From contig NZ_CP142394.1 in NCBI RefSeq assembly GCF_035930445.1, forward strand, positions 653,501 through 717,500: a stretch of 64,000 bases of DNA, given 5' to 3'. Below are positions 52,172-61,480 of this stretch, piece by piece (positions within the stretch are counted from its first letter, which is position 1; the number at the start of each line of letters is the position of its first letter). The stretch comes from Sphingopyxis chilensis. Lineage in GTDB: Bacteria > Pseudomonadota > Alphaproteobacteria > Sphingomonadales > Sphingomonadaceae. Position numbers and translations under genes: made by a program. Below the pieces are notes generated by a model. That model saw only the letters and a program-made list of their open reading frames with translations. It had not been told where the DNA came from and made no database searches.

Positions 52172-54758
52172 TGCTGGTCTCCTCGGTCAGGATGCGCGCG
52201 AGCGCGGGGCGGCATGATCCGCAGTTGGTGCCGGCGCCGATCGCGCTGCCGATGGCGGCGACGTCGGCGAGGCCCTGGTCGCGGATCGCGGCGACGATCG
52301 TCTTGATGCCGATATCGAAGCAGACGCAGATGATCGGGCCACGGTCGGCTTGCGCACCCGGCGCGCGGCCTGCGAGCAGGGTGGGGGCGACGTCGGGGGC
52401 GCTGAGCTGAGCGATCAGCCAGCCGCGCGGCGGTAATTCGCCGGTTTCGGTGACGAAGAGCGCGCCGGCGAGGCGGCCGTTTGCGACGATGGCGATGCGC
52501 CGCGTGCCGCGCGCGGCATCCTGCGCCTCGATGCGCTCGCCCTGGGGCAGCAAAGCCTCGATCGATTTGAGATCGCCATTGCCTGCGACCTCCCACATCA
52601 CGCCGGCCGGCACCGCGACGCGCGTCGCCCACAGGCAGCGCGGCGTATCGGACAGTTCGCGGGCGAGGAGCAGGAAGCCGCGCCATTTGGGCGTGACGGC
52701 GACGATCGACGCGGGGGTGCGCTTGAACCCCGGCTGACCCGAGACCGGATCGACGAGCGGACGCGGGAGCAGGCCGGTGCGCCCGCCGCTGGAGGTGCGA
52801 TCGGTCCAGTGGATCGGCACGAACAGCTCGCCGGGACGCTGGCCGTTGTGGAAGGCGACGCGATAGAGGCTGTCGCCCTGCGGTGTCTCCACGCGCGCCA
52901 GCCCGCCGTCGGTGAGGCCGAGCCGCGTGCCGTCTTCGGGGTGAACCTCGACGAGCGGCTCCTCGCGGTGACGCGCCAGTTTCGGGGCAAGGCCCGTGCG
53001 CGTCATGCCGTGCCATTGGTCGCGGTAACGGCCGGTGTTGAGGGTAAGCGGCCATTTGGCCAGCGGTTCGGGTAGCGGCTTTTGCGCAATGGGGACCAGC
53101 CGCGCACGGCCGTCCTCGGTCGAGAAGCGCCCGCCGGCGAAGACATGGTCGCCGCCCCAGCGAAAGGGCTCCATAGCATCATAGGCGGCGTTGCCGCCCT
53201 GCGCGGCACCGGGCAGGGCGAAGAGGCGCGCGCGGTCATTGTCGTAATTCGACAGGCGGCAATGTTCGCGCCAGATATCGGCGGCGCGGTCATAGGTGAA
53301 GCCGTTCTTCCACCCCATCCGCCGCCCAACCTCTTTCACGATCCACCAGTCGGGCATCGCTTCGCCCGGAAGTTCGAAGATCGCGCGCTGGCGGCTGATC
53401 GTCCGGTCGCTGTTGGTGACGGTGCCGTCCTTTTCTCCCCACGCGGCGGCGGGCAGGCGGACATGGGCGAAGGCGCCGGTGTCGGTCTTTTCGATCACGT
53501 CGCTCACGACGACGAAGGGGCAGGCTGCGAGCGCGTCGCGCACGGCATTGCCGTTGGGCATCGATACGGCGGGGTTGGTCGCCATCACCCACAGCGCCTT
53601 GATGCGACCTTCGCCGACCGCGCGGAAGAGGTCGACCGCCTTCAATCCCGGCTTTTCTGCGATGGCCGGCGACGCCCAGAAACGCTGGACGCGGTCCCGG
53701 CTTTCCGATGCGAAATCCATATGCGCGGCGAGCGTCGAGGCAAGGCCGCCGACCTCGCGCCCCCCCATCGCATTAGGCTGGCCCGTGATCGAGAAGGGCG
53801 CCGCGCCGGGTTTGCCGATGCGGCCGGTAGCGAGGTGGAGGTTGGTGATCGCGTTGACCTGGTCGGTCCCCGATGTCGACTGGTTGATACCCTGGCTGAA
53901 CATCGTGACCGTGCGCGGCGTCGCGGCGAACAGCTCGTAGAGGCGCCTGAGGTCGGCAGCCGGAACTTCGCATGTCCGCGCCACCGACCACAGGTCATTC
54001 TCCTCTCCGAGCTGATCCCAGAAATCCGCCGGCACCGCGACATGCTCGGCGAGATAGTCTTCGTCGACGACGCCGGCGTCGCGGCAATGCTGGAGCAGGC
54101 CGTTCATCAGCGCGATGTCGCTGCCCGGCCGGATCGCGAGGTGCAAATCGGCCTCCTCGGCGGTCTCTGTGCGGCGGGGGTCGATGACGACAAGTTTGGC
54201 GCCTGCCTCGCAGCGCGCGCGGATGCGTTGGTAGACGATCGGGTGGCACCAGGCGGTGTTCGACCCGATGAGCAGGAACAGGTCGGCGGCGTCGAGATCG
54301 TCATAGGTCGCGGGCACGACGTCTTCGCCGAAGGCACGCATATGGCCCGCGACCGCGCTCGACATGCAGAGCCGCGAGTTGGTGTCGATGTTCGCGGTGC
54401 CGATAAACCCCTTCATCAGCTTGTTTGCGACGTAATAATCCTCGGTAAGGAGTTGGCCCGAGACGTAGAAAGCGACGCTGTTCGGGCCGTGGCGCGCGAT
54501 CGTTTCCTTGAAGCGCTTCGCGATGAGGTCGAGCGCCTTGTCCCAGCTCGCGCGCTTGTTGCCGATCATGGGGTGGAGCAGGCGGCCCTCGAGGCCGACG
54601 GTCTCGCCCAAATGGGTCCCCTTGGAACAGAGCTTGCCCCGGTTGGCGGGGTGGTCGGGATCGCCCGCGATCTCGACCGTCCGCTCGCCCGTCACCGTCG
54701 CGCGGATGCCGCAGCCGACGCCGCAATAAGCGCAGGTGGTGCGGACGGCCTCCTTCAT
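52161..54758 (-). CDS. nasA: Assimilatory nitrate reductase, catalytic subunit
   Basis: Cytoplasmic molybdenum bis-MGD enzyme reducing nitrate to nitrite. N-terminal 4Fe-4S ligands C9, C12, C16, C44; molybdenum ligand Cys131 in NSRLCMSSAVAG. The body has the usual molybdopterin oxidoreductase and binding domains, and a C-terminal Bfd-like [2Fe-2S] domain (CVCFDIGIKT ... GTNCGSCRP). 865 residues. The ATG at 54758 overlaps the nirD stop. There is no signal peptide, in keeping with assimilation. Confidence 0.95.
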   Translation of the reverse strand: MKEAVRTTCAYCGVGCGIRATVTGERTVEIAGDPDHPANRGKLCSKGTHLGETVGLEGRLLHPMIGNKRASWDKALDLIAKRFKETIARHGPNSVAFYVSGQLLTEDYYVANKLMKGFIGTANIDTNSRLCMSSAVAGHMRAFGEDVVPATYDDLDAADLFLLIGSNTAWCHPIVYQRIRARCEAGAKLVVIDPRRTETAEEADLHLAIRPGSDIALMNGLLQHCRDAGVVDEDYLAEHVAVPADFWDQLGEENDLWSVARTCEVPAADLRRLYELFAATPRTVTMFSQGINQSTSGTDQVNAITNLHLATGRIGKPGAAPFSITGQPNAMGGREVGGLASTLAAHMDFASESRDRVQRFWASPAIAEKPGLKAVDLFRAVGEGRIKALWVMATNPAVSMPNGNAVRDALAACPFVVVSDVIEKTDTGAFAHVRLPAAAWGEKDGTVTNSDRTISRQRAIFELPGEAMPDWWIVKEVGRRMGWKNGFTYDRAADIWREHCRLSNYDNDRARLFALPGAAQGGNAAYDAMEPFRWGGDHVFAGGRFSTEDGRARLVPIAQKPLPEPLAKWPLTLNTGRYRDQWHGMTRTGLAPKLARHREEPLVEVHPEDGTRLGLTDGGLARVETPQGDSLYRVAFHNGQRPGELFVPIHWTDRTSSGGRTGLLPRPLVDPVSGQPGFKRTPASIVAVTPKWRGFLLLARELSDTPRCLWATRVAVPAGVMWEVAGNGDLKSIEALLPQGERIEAQDAARGTRRIAIVANGRLAGALFVTETGELPPRGWLIAQLSAPDVAPTLLAGRAPGAQADRGPIICVCFDIGIKTIVAAIRDQGLADVAAIGSAIGAGTNCGSCRPALARILTEETSNAA

Positions 54759-55096
54759 CAGGCCGCGGCCTTCAGCGTGCTGGCTCGGCAGATGAGCACG
54801 CGGCCGGCGTCGATCTTGACCGGCACCGTCGGGGTGCAACCCTTGTCCTCGCCCAGCGCTTCGCCGGTCGACAGGCTGATCCGCCAATTGTGCAAGGGGC
54901 AGGCGACCGCGCCGCCATGGACGATACCCTGGGAGAGGCGTCCATGCTTATGCGGGCAGCGGTCGCGCAGCGCGAAGACCTTGCCCTCGGCGGTTCGGAA
55001 AACGGCGATGTCGTCGCCGCCCGCGACCTGCACGGTGCGGCTGCCGCGCACCGGAATCTCATCGACCCAGCCGATGTCTAGCCAGTCGCCGGTCAT
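54758..55096 (-). CDS. nirD: Nitrite reductase (NADH) small subunit
   Basis: 112 residues with a Rieske fold whose ligands CPHKHG (C47, H49) and CPLHNW (C66, H69) are intact, unlike enteric NirD which lacks them; this is the NirD type of alphaproteobacteria. Overlaps nirB and nasA by ATGA junctions. Confidence 0.93.
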   Translation of the reverse strand: MTGDWLDIGWVDEIPVRGSRTVQVAGGDDIAVFRTAEGKVFALRDRCPHKHGRLSQGIVHGGAVACPLHNWRISLSTGEALGEDKGCTPTVPVKIDAGRVLICRASTLKAAA

Positions 55097-57570
55097 ACGA
55101 GTTCCTCCTGCGGGGTGAAGCGCGCCATTGGCGCATGATGTTCGGCTTCGGCGCCCGCGGCGCGCTGCGCCCATGGATCGTCCTGGCTGAAACTCTGGGA
55201 AAAGAGGAAGCGCGCGCGAAGCGCCTCGCGGCGAGCGTCGTCCTCGACGATGCGCGCCTTGATATGATCGAGCCCGACGCGCTCGATCCACGGCGCGGTA
55301 CGTTCGAGGTAGCGCGCTTCCTCGCGGTAGAGCTGGATGAAGGCGGCGCAATAATCCATCGCTTCCTGCTCGGTCGCGACCTTGCAGAGCAGGTCGGTGG
55401 CGCGGACGTGAATGCCACCGTTGCCGCCGACGTGCAGTTCGTAGCCGCTGTCGACGCACACGACGCCGAAGTCCTTGATCGTCGCCTCGGCGCAGTTGCG
55501 CGGGCATCCCGAGACGGCGATCTTGAACTTGTGCGGCATCCAGCTGCCCCAGCTCATCCGCTCGAGCTTGACGCCGAGCCCGGTCGAATCCTGCGTGCCG
55601 AAACGGCACCATTCGGAGCCGACGCAGGTCTTTACGGTTCGCAGCGCCTTGCCATAGGCGTGGCCCGACACCATCCCTGCGGCGTTCAGGTCGGCCCACA
55701 CCGCAGGCAAATCCTCTTTCCTGATCCCGAAGATGTCGAGCCGCTGGCCGCCGGTGACCTTGACCATCGGCGCGTTATATTTCTCGACGACGTCGGCGAT
55801 CGCGCGCAGCTCGGTCGGGTTGGTGAGCCCGCCCCACATGCGCGGGACGACCGAATAGGTGCCGTCCTTCTGGATATTGGCGTGGAGGCGCTCATTGACG
55901 AAGCGGCTCTGCTGGTCGTCGGCATAGTCACCGGGCAGCGCACAGAGCAGATAATAGTTGAGCGCCGGGCGGCACGAGGAGCAGCCATCCGGGGTCGACC
56001 AGTGCAGCCTCTGCATCACCTCGGGGATCGACTTCATGTCCTGCGCGACGATTTCGCGCCGGACGTCGTCGTGGCCGAAGCTGGTGCATTTGCACATCGT
56101 CTTTGGCCCGCTCTGCACATCGTCGCCGAGCGTCAGTGCGAGGAGGGTTTCAACGAGGCCGGTGCAGCTGCCGCAGCTTGCCGATGCCTTGCAGGTGCCG
56201 CGCACCGCGTCGAGGCTGTGCGCGCCCTTGGCGATGCACGACACGACCTGACCCTTGGTGACGCCGTTGCAGCCGCAAATCTCGGCATCGTCCGAGAGCG
56301 CCGCAACGGCCGCCTTAGGGTCCGAGGCGCCCCCTCCCGAGGCGAAGGCCTGGCCGAAGATGAGCAGGTCGCGCAGCCCGGACACATCCTCTTGGCGTTT
56401 GAGCAGGTCGAAATACCAGCTGCCATCGGCGGTATCGCCATAGAGCACCGCGCCGACGATGCGGCCGTCCCTGACGATCACGCGCTTGTAGATGCCGCGG
56501 CTGGCGTCGCGCAGCACGATATCCTCGCACCCATCGCCTCCGGAAAAATCGCCCGCGGAGAAGACGTCGATGCCCGACACCTTGAGCTTGGTCGAGGTCA
56601 CCGATCCGCGATAACCCGTGTGCTTTTCGACCAGCCCGTCGGCGAGGCTGCGGCACATGTCCCACAAAGGCGCGACGAGGCCGTAAACCTGCCCGTCATG
56701 CTCGACGCATTCGCCGACCGCGAGCACGGCGGGGTCGCTGGTGACCATATGGTCATCGACCTGGATGCCGCGGCCGACCGCAAGCCCGGCATCGCGCGCG
56801 AGGGCGACCGACGGGCGGATGCCGACCGCCATCACGACGAGGCTGGCGGGGATCAGCGTCCCGTCCTTGAGCCTGACGCCCTCCACCTTGCCGTCGCCGA
56901 CGATTTCGGCTGTGTCGGCGCCGGTCAGGATCGTCTGGCCGCGCGTTTCAAGCGCCTGCTTGAGCAGCCAGCCTGCCGCTTCGTCGAGCTGGCGTTCCAT
57001 CAGCGTCGGCATCAGGTGAAGCACCGTGACCTTCATGCCCCGGAGGCTGAGGCCGTGTGCTGCTTCGAGCCCGAGCAGGCCGCCGCCGATCACCACGGCA
57101 TCGCCGCCCGCATCGGCTGCGGCGAGCATCGCGCTGACATCGTCCATGTCACGGAACGCGACGACGCCGCGCAGATCCTTGCCGGGCACGGGGATGATGA
57201 AGGGATCGGAACCCGTCGCGATCAGCAGCTTGTCATAGCGTTCGCTGACCCCGCCGCGCGTCGTTACCGTCCTTGCTTCGCGGTCGATCGCGGCGACCGG
57301 ATCGCCCGCGACCAGTGCGATGCCGTTCGACGCATACCAGTCAGCATCGTTGATCACGATGTCGTCGAAGCATTTCTCGCCCGCGAGCACCGGGGAGAGC
57401 ATGATGCGGTTGTAATTGACCCGCGGTTCGGCGCCGAAGATCGTCACGCGGTACCGGTCGGGATCGCGCGCGAGCAGTTCTTCGACCGCGCGGCAACCGG
57501 CCATGCCGTTGCCGATCACGACGAGATGCTCGCGCGTGTCGGTTTCGGGGTGGAGGGGGCGATGTTCCAT
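55093..57570 (-). CDS. nirB: Nitrite reductase (NADH) large subunit
   Basis: Six-electron reduction of nitrite to ammonium. 825 residues: FAD/NADH domain (VVIGNGMAGCRAVEELLARDP), two BFD-like [2Fe-2S] regions (ICGCNGVTKGQVVSC...SCGSC), then sirohaem-4Fe4S half-domains with TCVGSEWC and GCPRNC (C-x5-C and C-x3-C). Start ATG 57570 overlaps the porin stop; upstream codons to 57858 are not family-like. Confidence 0.95.
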   Translation of the reverse strand: MEHRPLHPETDTREHLVVIGNGMAGCRAVEELLARDPDRYRVTIFGAEPRVNYNRIMLSPVLAGEKCFDDIVINDADWYASNGIALVAGDPVAAIDREARTVTTRGGVSERYDKLLIATGSDPFIIPVPGKDLRGVVAFRDMDDVSAMLAAADAGGDAVVIGGGLLGLEAAHGLSLRGMKVTVLHLMPTLMERQLDEAAGWLLKQALETRGQTILTGADTAEIVGDGKVEGVRLKDGTLIPASLVVMAVGIRPSVALARDAGLAVGRGIQVDDHMVTSDPAVLAVGECVEHDGQVYGLVAPLWDMCRSLADGLVEKHTGYRGSVTSTKLKVSGIDVFSAGDFSGGDGCEDIVLRDASRGIYKRVIVRDGRIVGAVLYGDTADGSWYFDLLKRQEDVSGLRDLLIFGQAFASGGGASDPKAAVAALSDDAEICGCNGVTKGQVVSCIAKGAHSLDAVRGTCKASASCGSCTGLVETLLALTLGDDVQSGPKTMCKCTSFGHDDVRREIVAQDMKSIPEVMQRLHWSTPDGCSSCRPALNYYLLCALPGDYADDQQSRFVNERLHANIQKDGTYSVVPRMWGGLTNPTELRAIADVVEKYNAPMVKVTGGQRLDIFGIRKEDLPAVWADLNAAGMVSGHAYGKALRTVKTCVGSEWCRFGTQDSTGLGVKLERMSWGSWMPHKFKIAVSGCPRNCAEATIKDFGVVCVDSGYELHVGGNGGIHVRATDLLCKVATEQEAMDYCAAFIQLYREEARYLERTAPWIERVGLDHIKARIVEDDARREALRARFLFSQSFSQDDPWAQRAAGAEAEHHAPMARFTPQEELV

Positions 57571-58772
57571 CAGAGCGTCCAGTCCAGTTGGAGCCAAAAT
57601 TTGTCGGTGTCGGTTGCGAAGCCGTCGGCGTCGTAATGCGCGTAGCGCGCCGAGGCGGTCGTCTTGCCGAGCTTTGCGCTCGCGAGCAGGTCGATCTCGG
57701 CGCCATAGGAGCGGCTGGCGCGATCGCTGCGATAATGGTGATACGCGGCCTGCAGGTTGACGGCCTTGAACGGGCCGACCGTCTTCCAGCCCCATCCGGC
57801 AGTCGCATAAAGGTCGCGCACGCCGTCGGGTGGGGTGACGAGGAATTTGTCGGCCCAACCCTGGAATTTGAACCCGGTCGCGAGCGGGGTCTGGAAGCTG
57901 GTTAGCGCCGCCCCGTCGTCGGCCCCGAGTATTTCATACCCGACGCCGAGCCGGGGGGCGCCAAGATCGACCGCGACATCGGCCAGCCAATAGTCCGCGG
58001 CATAGTCGTTGGGGTTGCGATGCCAGTCGGACTGGCGCGCATAGGAAACCTGGTATGCGAGCTTCGCCTTGCCGAGCGGCTGATCGCCGTTGAAGCGCAC
58101 CCCGTAGCTCTGGCTCGACAGGCGAAAGCCCTGTATCCCGACTTCGTCCTGATCGACGAGATAGGCGAAGGCCGCGATTTTCCCGAGCGGTGTTTGCACG
58201 CTGAGGTTGCCAAGGACATTGTCGCCCGACACCGCGTGCTGCCGCGCGCCGTCGCCGTCGATGCCCCAGATGGTGCGCACGCTCCACATATAGGCGATGT
58301 CGGCCTTCACGCCTTGGGCTGGCGTGACTTCCGCGCGCACGGCGTCGAAGCTCTGGCCGTTTTGGCGAAAGCCGACGCCGCCGACGAAACGCTCGTCGTC
58401 GAAACCGATCCGCTGACGGCCGGCGGTCACCGCGAAGGCAGGCGAGGCGTAGCGAAGCTGCGCGCGGGTGAGGGCGATATTTTCGGGGTCGGCGATGAGC
58501 GGCCGGGTCGCGGCACCGTGCAATCCGTCGAAATAGTCATCGACGATGGCAAGGTTTCCCTGCCCCTCGACGAGCGCCGACCAGTTGCCCGCCTTTGCCT
58601 CCACCCCGGCGCGGATGCGGACGGTGAGCGCTTCGGCATCGGCGGCAAGCCCCTCCTGGTTGACCGTTTCATAACGGAGCCGGGCTTCGCCGAGGGGCGT
58701 CAGTGCTGCCTCCTCGGCGTGCGCGGCCCCGGCCGGCGCGACCGCCAGCAGCAGGATAAGGGTGCGGGTCAT
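57570..58772 (-). CDS. Alginate-export-family outer membrane porin
   Basis: 400 residues: signal peptide (TLILLLAVAPAGAAHA), then a porin-like beta-barrel with many aromatic-ending strands and QRIGFDDERFVGGVGFRQNGQSFDAVR, which resembles the Alginate_exp domain; ends WLQLDWTL. Placed between narK and nirB with 2-bp and overlapping junctions, so it is part of the nitrate operon and probably lets nitrate or nitrite cross the outer membrane (inference). Confidence 0.82.
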   Translation of the reverse strand: MTRTLILLLAVAPAGAAHAEEAALTPLGEARLRYETVNQEGLAADAEALTVRIRAGVEAKAGNWSALVEGQGNLAIVDDYFDGLHGAATRPLIADPENIALTRAQLRYASPAFAVTAGRQRIGFDDERFVGGVGFRQNGQSFDAVRAEVTPAQGVKADIAYMWSVRTIWGIDGDGARQHAVSGDNVLGNLSVQTPLGKIAAFAYLVDQDEVGIQGFRLSSQSYGVRFNGDQPLGKAKLAYQVSYARQSDWHRNPNDYAADYWLADVAVDLGAPRLGVGYEILGADDGAALTSFQTPLATGFKFQGWADKFLVTPPDGVRDLYATAGWGWKTVGPFKAVNLQAAYHHYRSDRASRSYGAEIDLLASAKLGKTTASARYAHYDADGFATDTDKFWLQLDWTL

Positions 58773-58774
58773 GA

Positions 58775-60010
58775 CTAGATCCGCACGCCTTCGGCGGCGC
58801 CCCAGGTGGCGCGCCATTGACCCTTTACGAACATCAGGGCGATCAGCGCTGCCACCGCGAGCCCCGCGAAGATGTAAAAGCCCGGTGCAAAGCTGCCGCT
58901 CCACTGCTTGGCGAAGCCGAGCGAGGAGGCGAGATAGAATCCGCCGACGCCGCCCGCCATGCCGACCAGGCCGGTCATTACCCCGATCTCGGCTGAAAAA
59001 CGCTGCGGGACGAGTTGGAATACCGAGCCATTGCCGGTGCCAAGCGCGAGCATCGCGATCACGAACAGCCCGAGCGCGGCGGGCAGGGTATCGGCCTGCG
59101 GCACGCCGGCGAGCGCGAGCGCCGCGACGACAAACACCATCATCAGCGCCTTGACCCCGCCGATCCGGTCGGCAAGCGCTCCGCCCATCGGCCGCACCAG
59201 CGACCCCGCGAAAACGCACGCCGCGGTGCAATAGCCCGCCATCACCGGCGTCAGGCCGAACTGGTCGGTGAAGTAGATGGGGAGCGAGGCGGCGAGCCCG
59301 ACAAAGCCGCCGAAGGTCACCGAGTAAAAGGCCATCAGCCACCAGGCATCGGCGGTCTTGAGCGGCTCGAAATAATCGACGAGCTTCTTTGGTGCGGGCG
59401 CAGCGGGTGCGTCCTTCGCCATCGCGAGATAGAGAAAGAAAACGATCGTCAGCGGGATGCAGGCGAGCCCGAGCACCGCGTTCCAGCCGAAGAGCTTGGC
59501 GAGACCCGGCGCGAACAGCGCCGCGAGAACGGTCCCCGAATTTCCCATGCCGGCAAGGCCCATTGCCTTGCCCTGATGCTCGGGCGGGTACCAGCGGCTG
59601 GCGAGGGGCAGCGCGATCGCGAAGCTTGCGCCCGCGAAGCCGAGGATCACGCCGAGCGCGAGGGTGCCCGCGAAGCTGTTCACCCCCATGAGCCAAGCAG
59701 TGAAGAGACCCACGATAACGATGATCTGGCTGATCGCGCCCGCCCGCTTCGGTCCGATACGGTCGACGAGCAGGCCATTGACGACCCGCAGGATCGCGCC
59801 CGCCAGCGTCGGCACGGCGACCATCAGACCCTTTTGGGCAGGCGTCAGGCCAAGGTCTTCCGAAATCGCGGGCGCGAGTGGGCCAAGGATGACCCAAACC
59901 ATGAAGGCCAGGTCGAAATAGAGAAATGCAGCCACGAGTGTCGGCCAGTGGCCGCTCGCCCAGAAACTCGATTTGGGTGCCGTGCCGGCACCCACGCTTG
60001 CAGTCGTCAT
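58775..60010 (-). CDS. narK: Nitrate/nitrite MFS transporter
   Basis: 411 residues, 12 helices, NNP family: early FDLAFMVWVILGPLAP, then nitrate signature-like GFAGASFAIALPLASRWYPPEHQGKAMGLAGMGNSG and GGVGGFYLASSLGF. Imports nitrate for NasA. ATG at 60010 has no strong ribosome site but matches the family N terminus. First structural gene; an intrinsic terminator lies 27 bp upstream. Confidence 0.93.
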   Translation of the reverse strand: MTTASVGAGTAPKSSFWASGHWPTLVAAFLYFDLAFMVWVILGPLAPAISEDLGLTPAQKGLMVAVPTLAGAILRVVNGLLVDRIGPKRAGAISQIIVIVGLFTAWLMGVNSFAGTLALGVILGFAGASFAIALPLASRWYPPEHQGKAMGLAGMGNSGTVLAALFAPGLAKLFGWNAVLGLACIPLTIVFFLYLAMAKDAPAAPAPKKLVDYFEPLKTADAWWLMAFYSVTFGGFVGLAASLPIYFTDQFGLTPVMAGYCTAACVFAGSLVRPMGGALADRIGGVKALMMVFVVAALALAGVPQADTLPAALGLFVIAMLALGTGNGSVFQLVPQRFSAEIGVMTGLVGMAGGVGGFYLASSLGFAKQWSGSFAPGFYIFAGLAVAALIALMFVKGQWRATWGAAEGVRI

Positions 60011-60037
60011 CGTCCGTCCCCTTGTGCGACGGGCAAT

Positions 60038-60060
60038 AAAAAAGCCGCCAGGACGGCGGC
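60038..60060 (-). terminator. Leader terminator upstream of narK
   Basis: On the minus strand GCCGCC, loop GTCCT, GGCGGC and six T (TTTTTT) end 27 bp before narK. Since it precedes, not follows, the operon and NasT is an antiterminator, this is an attenuator. Confidence 0.8.
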
Positions 60061-60101
60061 CACGCGGGCGCATCCTGACGGCTTCATTGCCTGTGGGATT
60101 T

Positions 60102-60151
60102 CGGGGAAAAGGCTCCCCGTCCGCCTGCGGTTCGGCCCCCTCGTTGGAGCC
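60102..60151 (-). promoter_or_regulatory. ANTAR-type leader hairpins before narK
   Basis: Hairpin 1 (60151-60134): stem GGCTCC/GGGGCC (one wobble) with six-base loop AACGAG, matching the ANTAR loop consensus A1 and G4. Hairpin 2 (60119-60102): perfect stem CGGGGA/TCCCCG with six-base loop GCCTTT, which does not match. They lie upstream of the terminator as needed for NasT binding. The rest of the leader up to 60268 shows no promoter that can be named. Confidence 0.5.
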
Positions 60152-60268
60152 GCCGCCGCCTTGTCCTGCCCCGGCAGCCTTGCCGAGTGCGTTTAGACTG
60201 CCTGATTCGCCGGATTGCCGCAAGCCTTCTTTTCGCAGGTGCAGCAAAAAATGATGAATACAGGAAAA

Positions 60269-61480
60269 TCAGGGAAGGTCAGAGAGATAGGTCTCGATAT
60301 CGTCGGGATCGAAGGCGCGGCCGTCAAAGAAACGGTCGCTGCCGAGCGTCAGGCGGCCCTGCGTCGAGCCGGCGCCGATCGGTTCGTCGAGCCCGCCCTC
60401 GAGCTTCGAACTCGCGCCGGGCAGGGGCGCACCCGAACCCGCCAGCGCGCTGCGGTAGACATCGGGCCGGAACACGTTCCCCGCCGCGGCCGCCTGCACC
60501 GGATCGAAGGTCATGAAATCCCAGCGGACCATTTGCGAATAGAGCCACGCCGCCTGACTGCGCCAGGGGAAATTCGCAGCCTCGCGATACTGGAACATGA
60601 AGTCGGGATAGTGGATCGGTTCGCCGCCCGGAGCGAGTCGGATCCGGTCGGTGATCGCGCGGAGCACGGCGTCGCGCGGCGCATCGAGATATTCGGGCCG
60701 CGCCAATATTTCCGCGCTCGCCTCGACCGCGTCGGGTTCGACGAAATGTGCGGCTGCCGCGTGCAGCGCTCGGACGAGGGCCTCGACCGTATCGCGTCGC
60801 TCGTCGAGGGTCGTTGCGCGCATCGCGAGCACTTTCTCGACTCCGCGCCGCCAGATCTGCGCCGTCGCAAGCGCGATATGGCCGACGCCGCGATCGACGG
60901 CGATAGAGTTCCACGGCTCGCCGACGCAGATCCCGTCGACCTCGCCCGCCGCGAGCGCATCGGCGGCAAAGGGCGGGCTGGTTACGACGATCTCGACATC
61001 GACATCGGGCTGGATGCCAACGCCTGCCAGCCAATAACGCAACATATAATTATGGCTCGAATAGCGGTGCACGACGCCGAAGCGCAGCCGCTTGCCCGCC
61101 GCCTTGCGCGCCGCCGCGATCACCCGCAGCGCCGCGCCGGTTTTCGCCGGGTCGCCGAGCGCGTCGCCGAGGCCCGCCTCGCTGGCGAGCGGGGTTGAAA
61201 AAGTCACCGCATTGCCGTTGAGGCCGAGCACGAACGGCACCGCGAGCGGCACTGAAGGTCGGTCGCGGCCAAGCGTGGTCGCGATCGCGAGCGGCGCGAT
61301 CATATGCGCCGCGTCGGTGTGACCATAAAGCAGCCGGTCGCGTACCGTCGCCCAGGTCATGTCGCGGACGAGTTCGATCTGCACGCCCTCGCGGGCGGCG
61401 AATCCCATTTCGTGCGCCAGGATCGGCAAGGCGGCGTCGACGAGCGGCAGGAAACCGATGCGGAAGCGATCGCTGGTCAT
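60269..61480 (-). CDS. nasS: NasS-like nitrate sensor (NrtA/CmpA-type binding protein)
   Basis: 403 residues resembling ABC nitrate-binding proteins (RFRIGFLPLVDAALPILAHEMGFAAREGVQIELV, DAAHMIAPLAIATTLG, GICVGEPWNS) but with no signal peptide, so cytoplasmic. In Azotobacter and Paracoccus NasS holds NasT inactive until nitrate binds. Its start overlaps the nasT stop (ATGA), which supports the pairing. 258-bp leader to narK follows. Confidence 0.88.
   Translation of the reverse strand: MTSDRFRIGFLPLVDAALPILAHEMGFAAREGVQIELVRDMTWATVRDRLLYGHTDAAHMIAPLAIATTLGRDRPSVPLAVPFVLGLNGNAVTFSTPLASEAGLGDALGDPAKTGAALRVIAAARKAAGKRLRFGVVHRYSSHNYMLRYWLAGVGIQPDVDVEIVVTSPPFAADALAAGEVDGICVGEPWNSIAVDRGVGHIALATAQIWRRGVEKVLAMRATTLDERRDTVEALVRALHAAAAHFVEPDAVEASAEILARPEYLDAPRDAVLRAITDRIRLAPGGEPIHYPDFMFQYREAANFPWRSQAAWLYSQMVRWDFMTFDPVQAAAAGNVFRPDVYRSALAGSGAPLPGASSKLEGGLDEPIGAGSTQGRLTLGSDRFFDGRAFDPDDIETYLSDLP

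Noticed and set aside
55135..57636. 833-codon open frame on the plus strand opposite nirB
   Set aside because: Composition is typical antisense shadow; nirB on the other strand is unmistakable.
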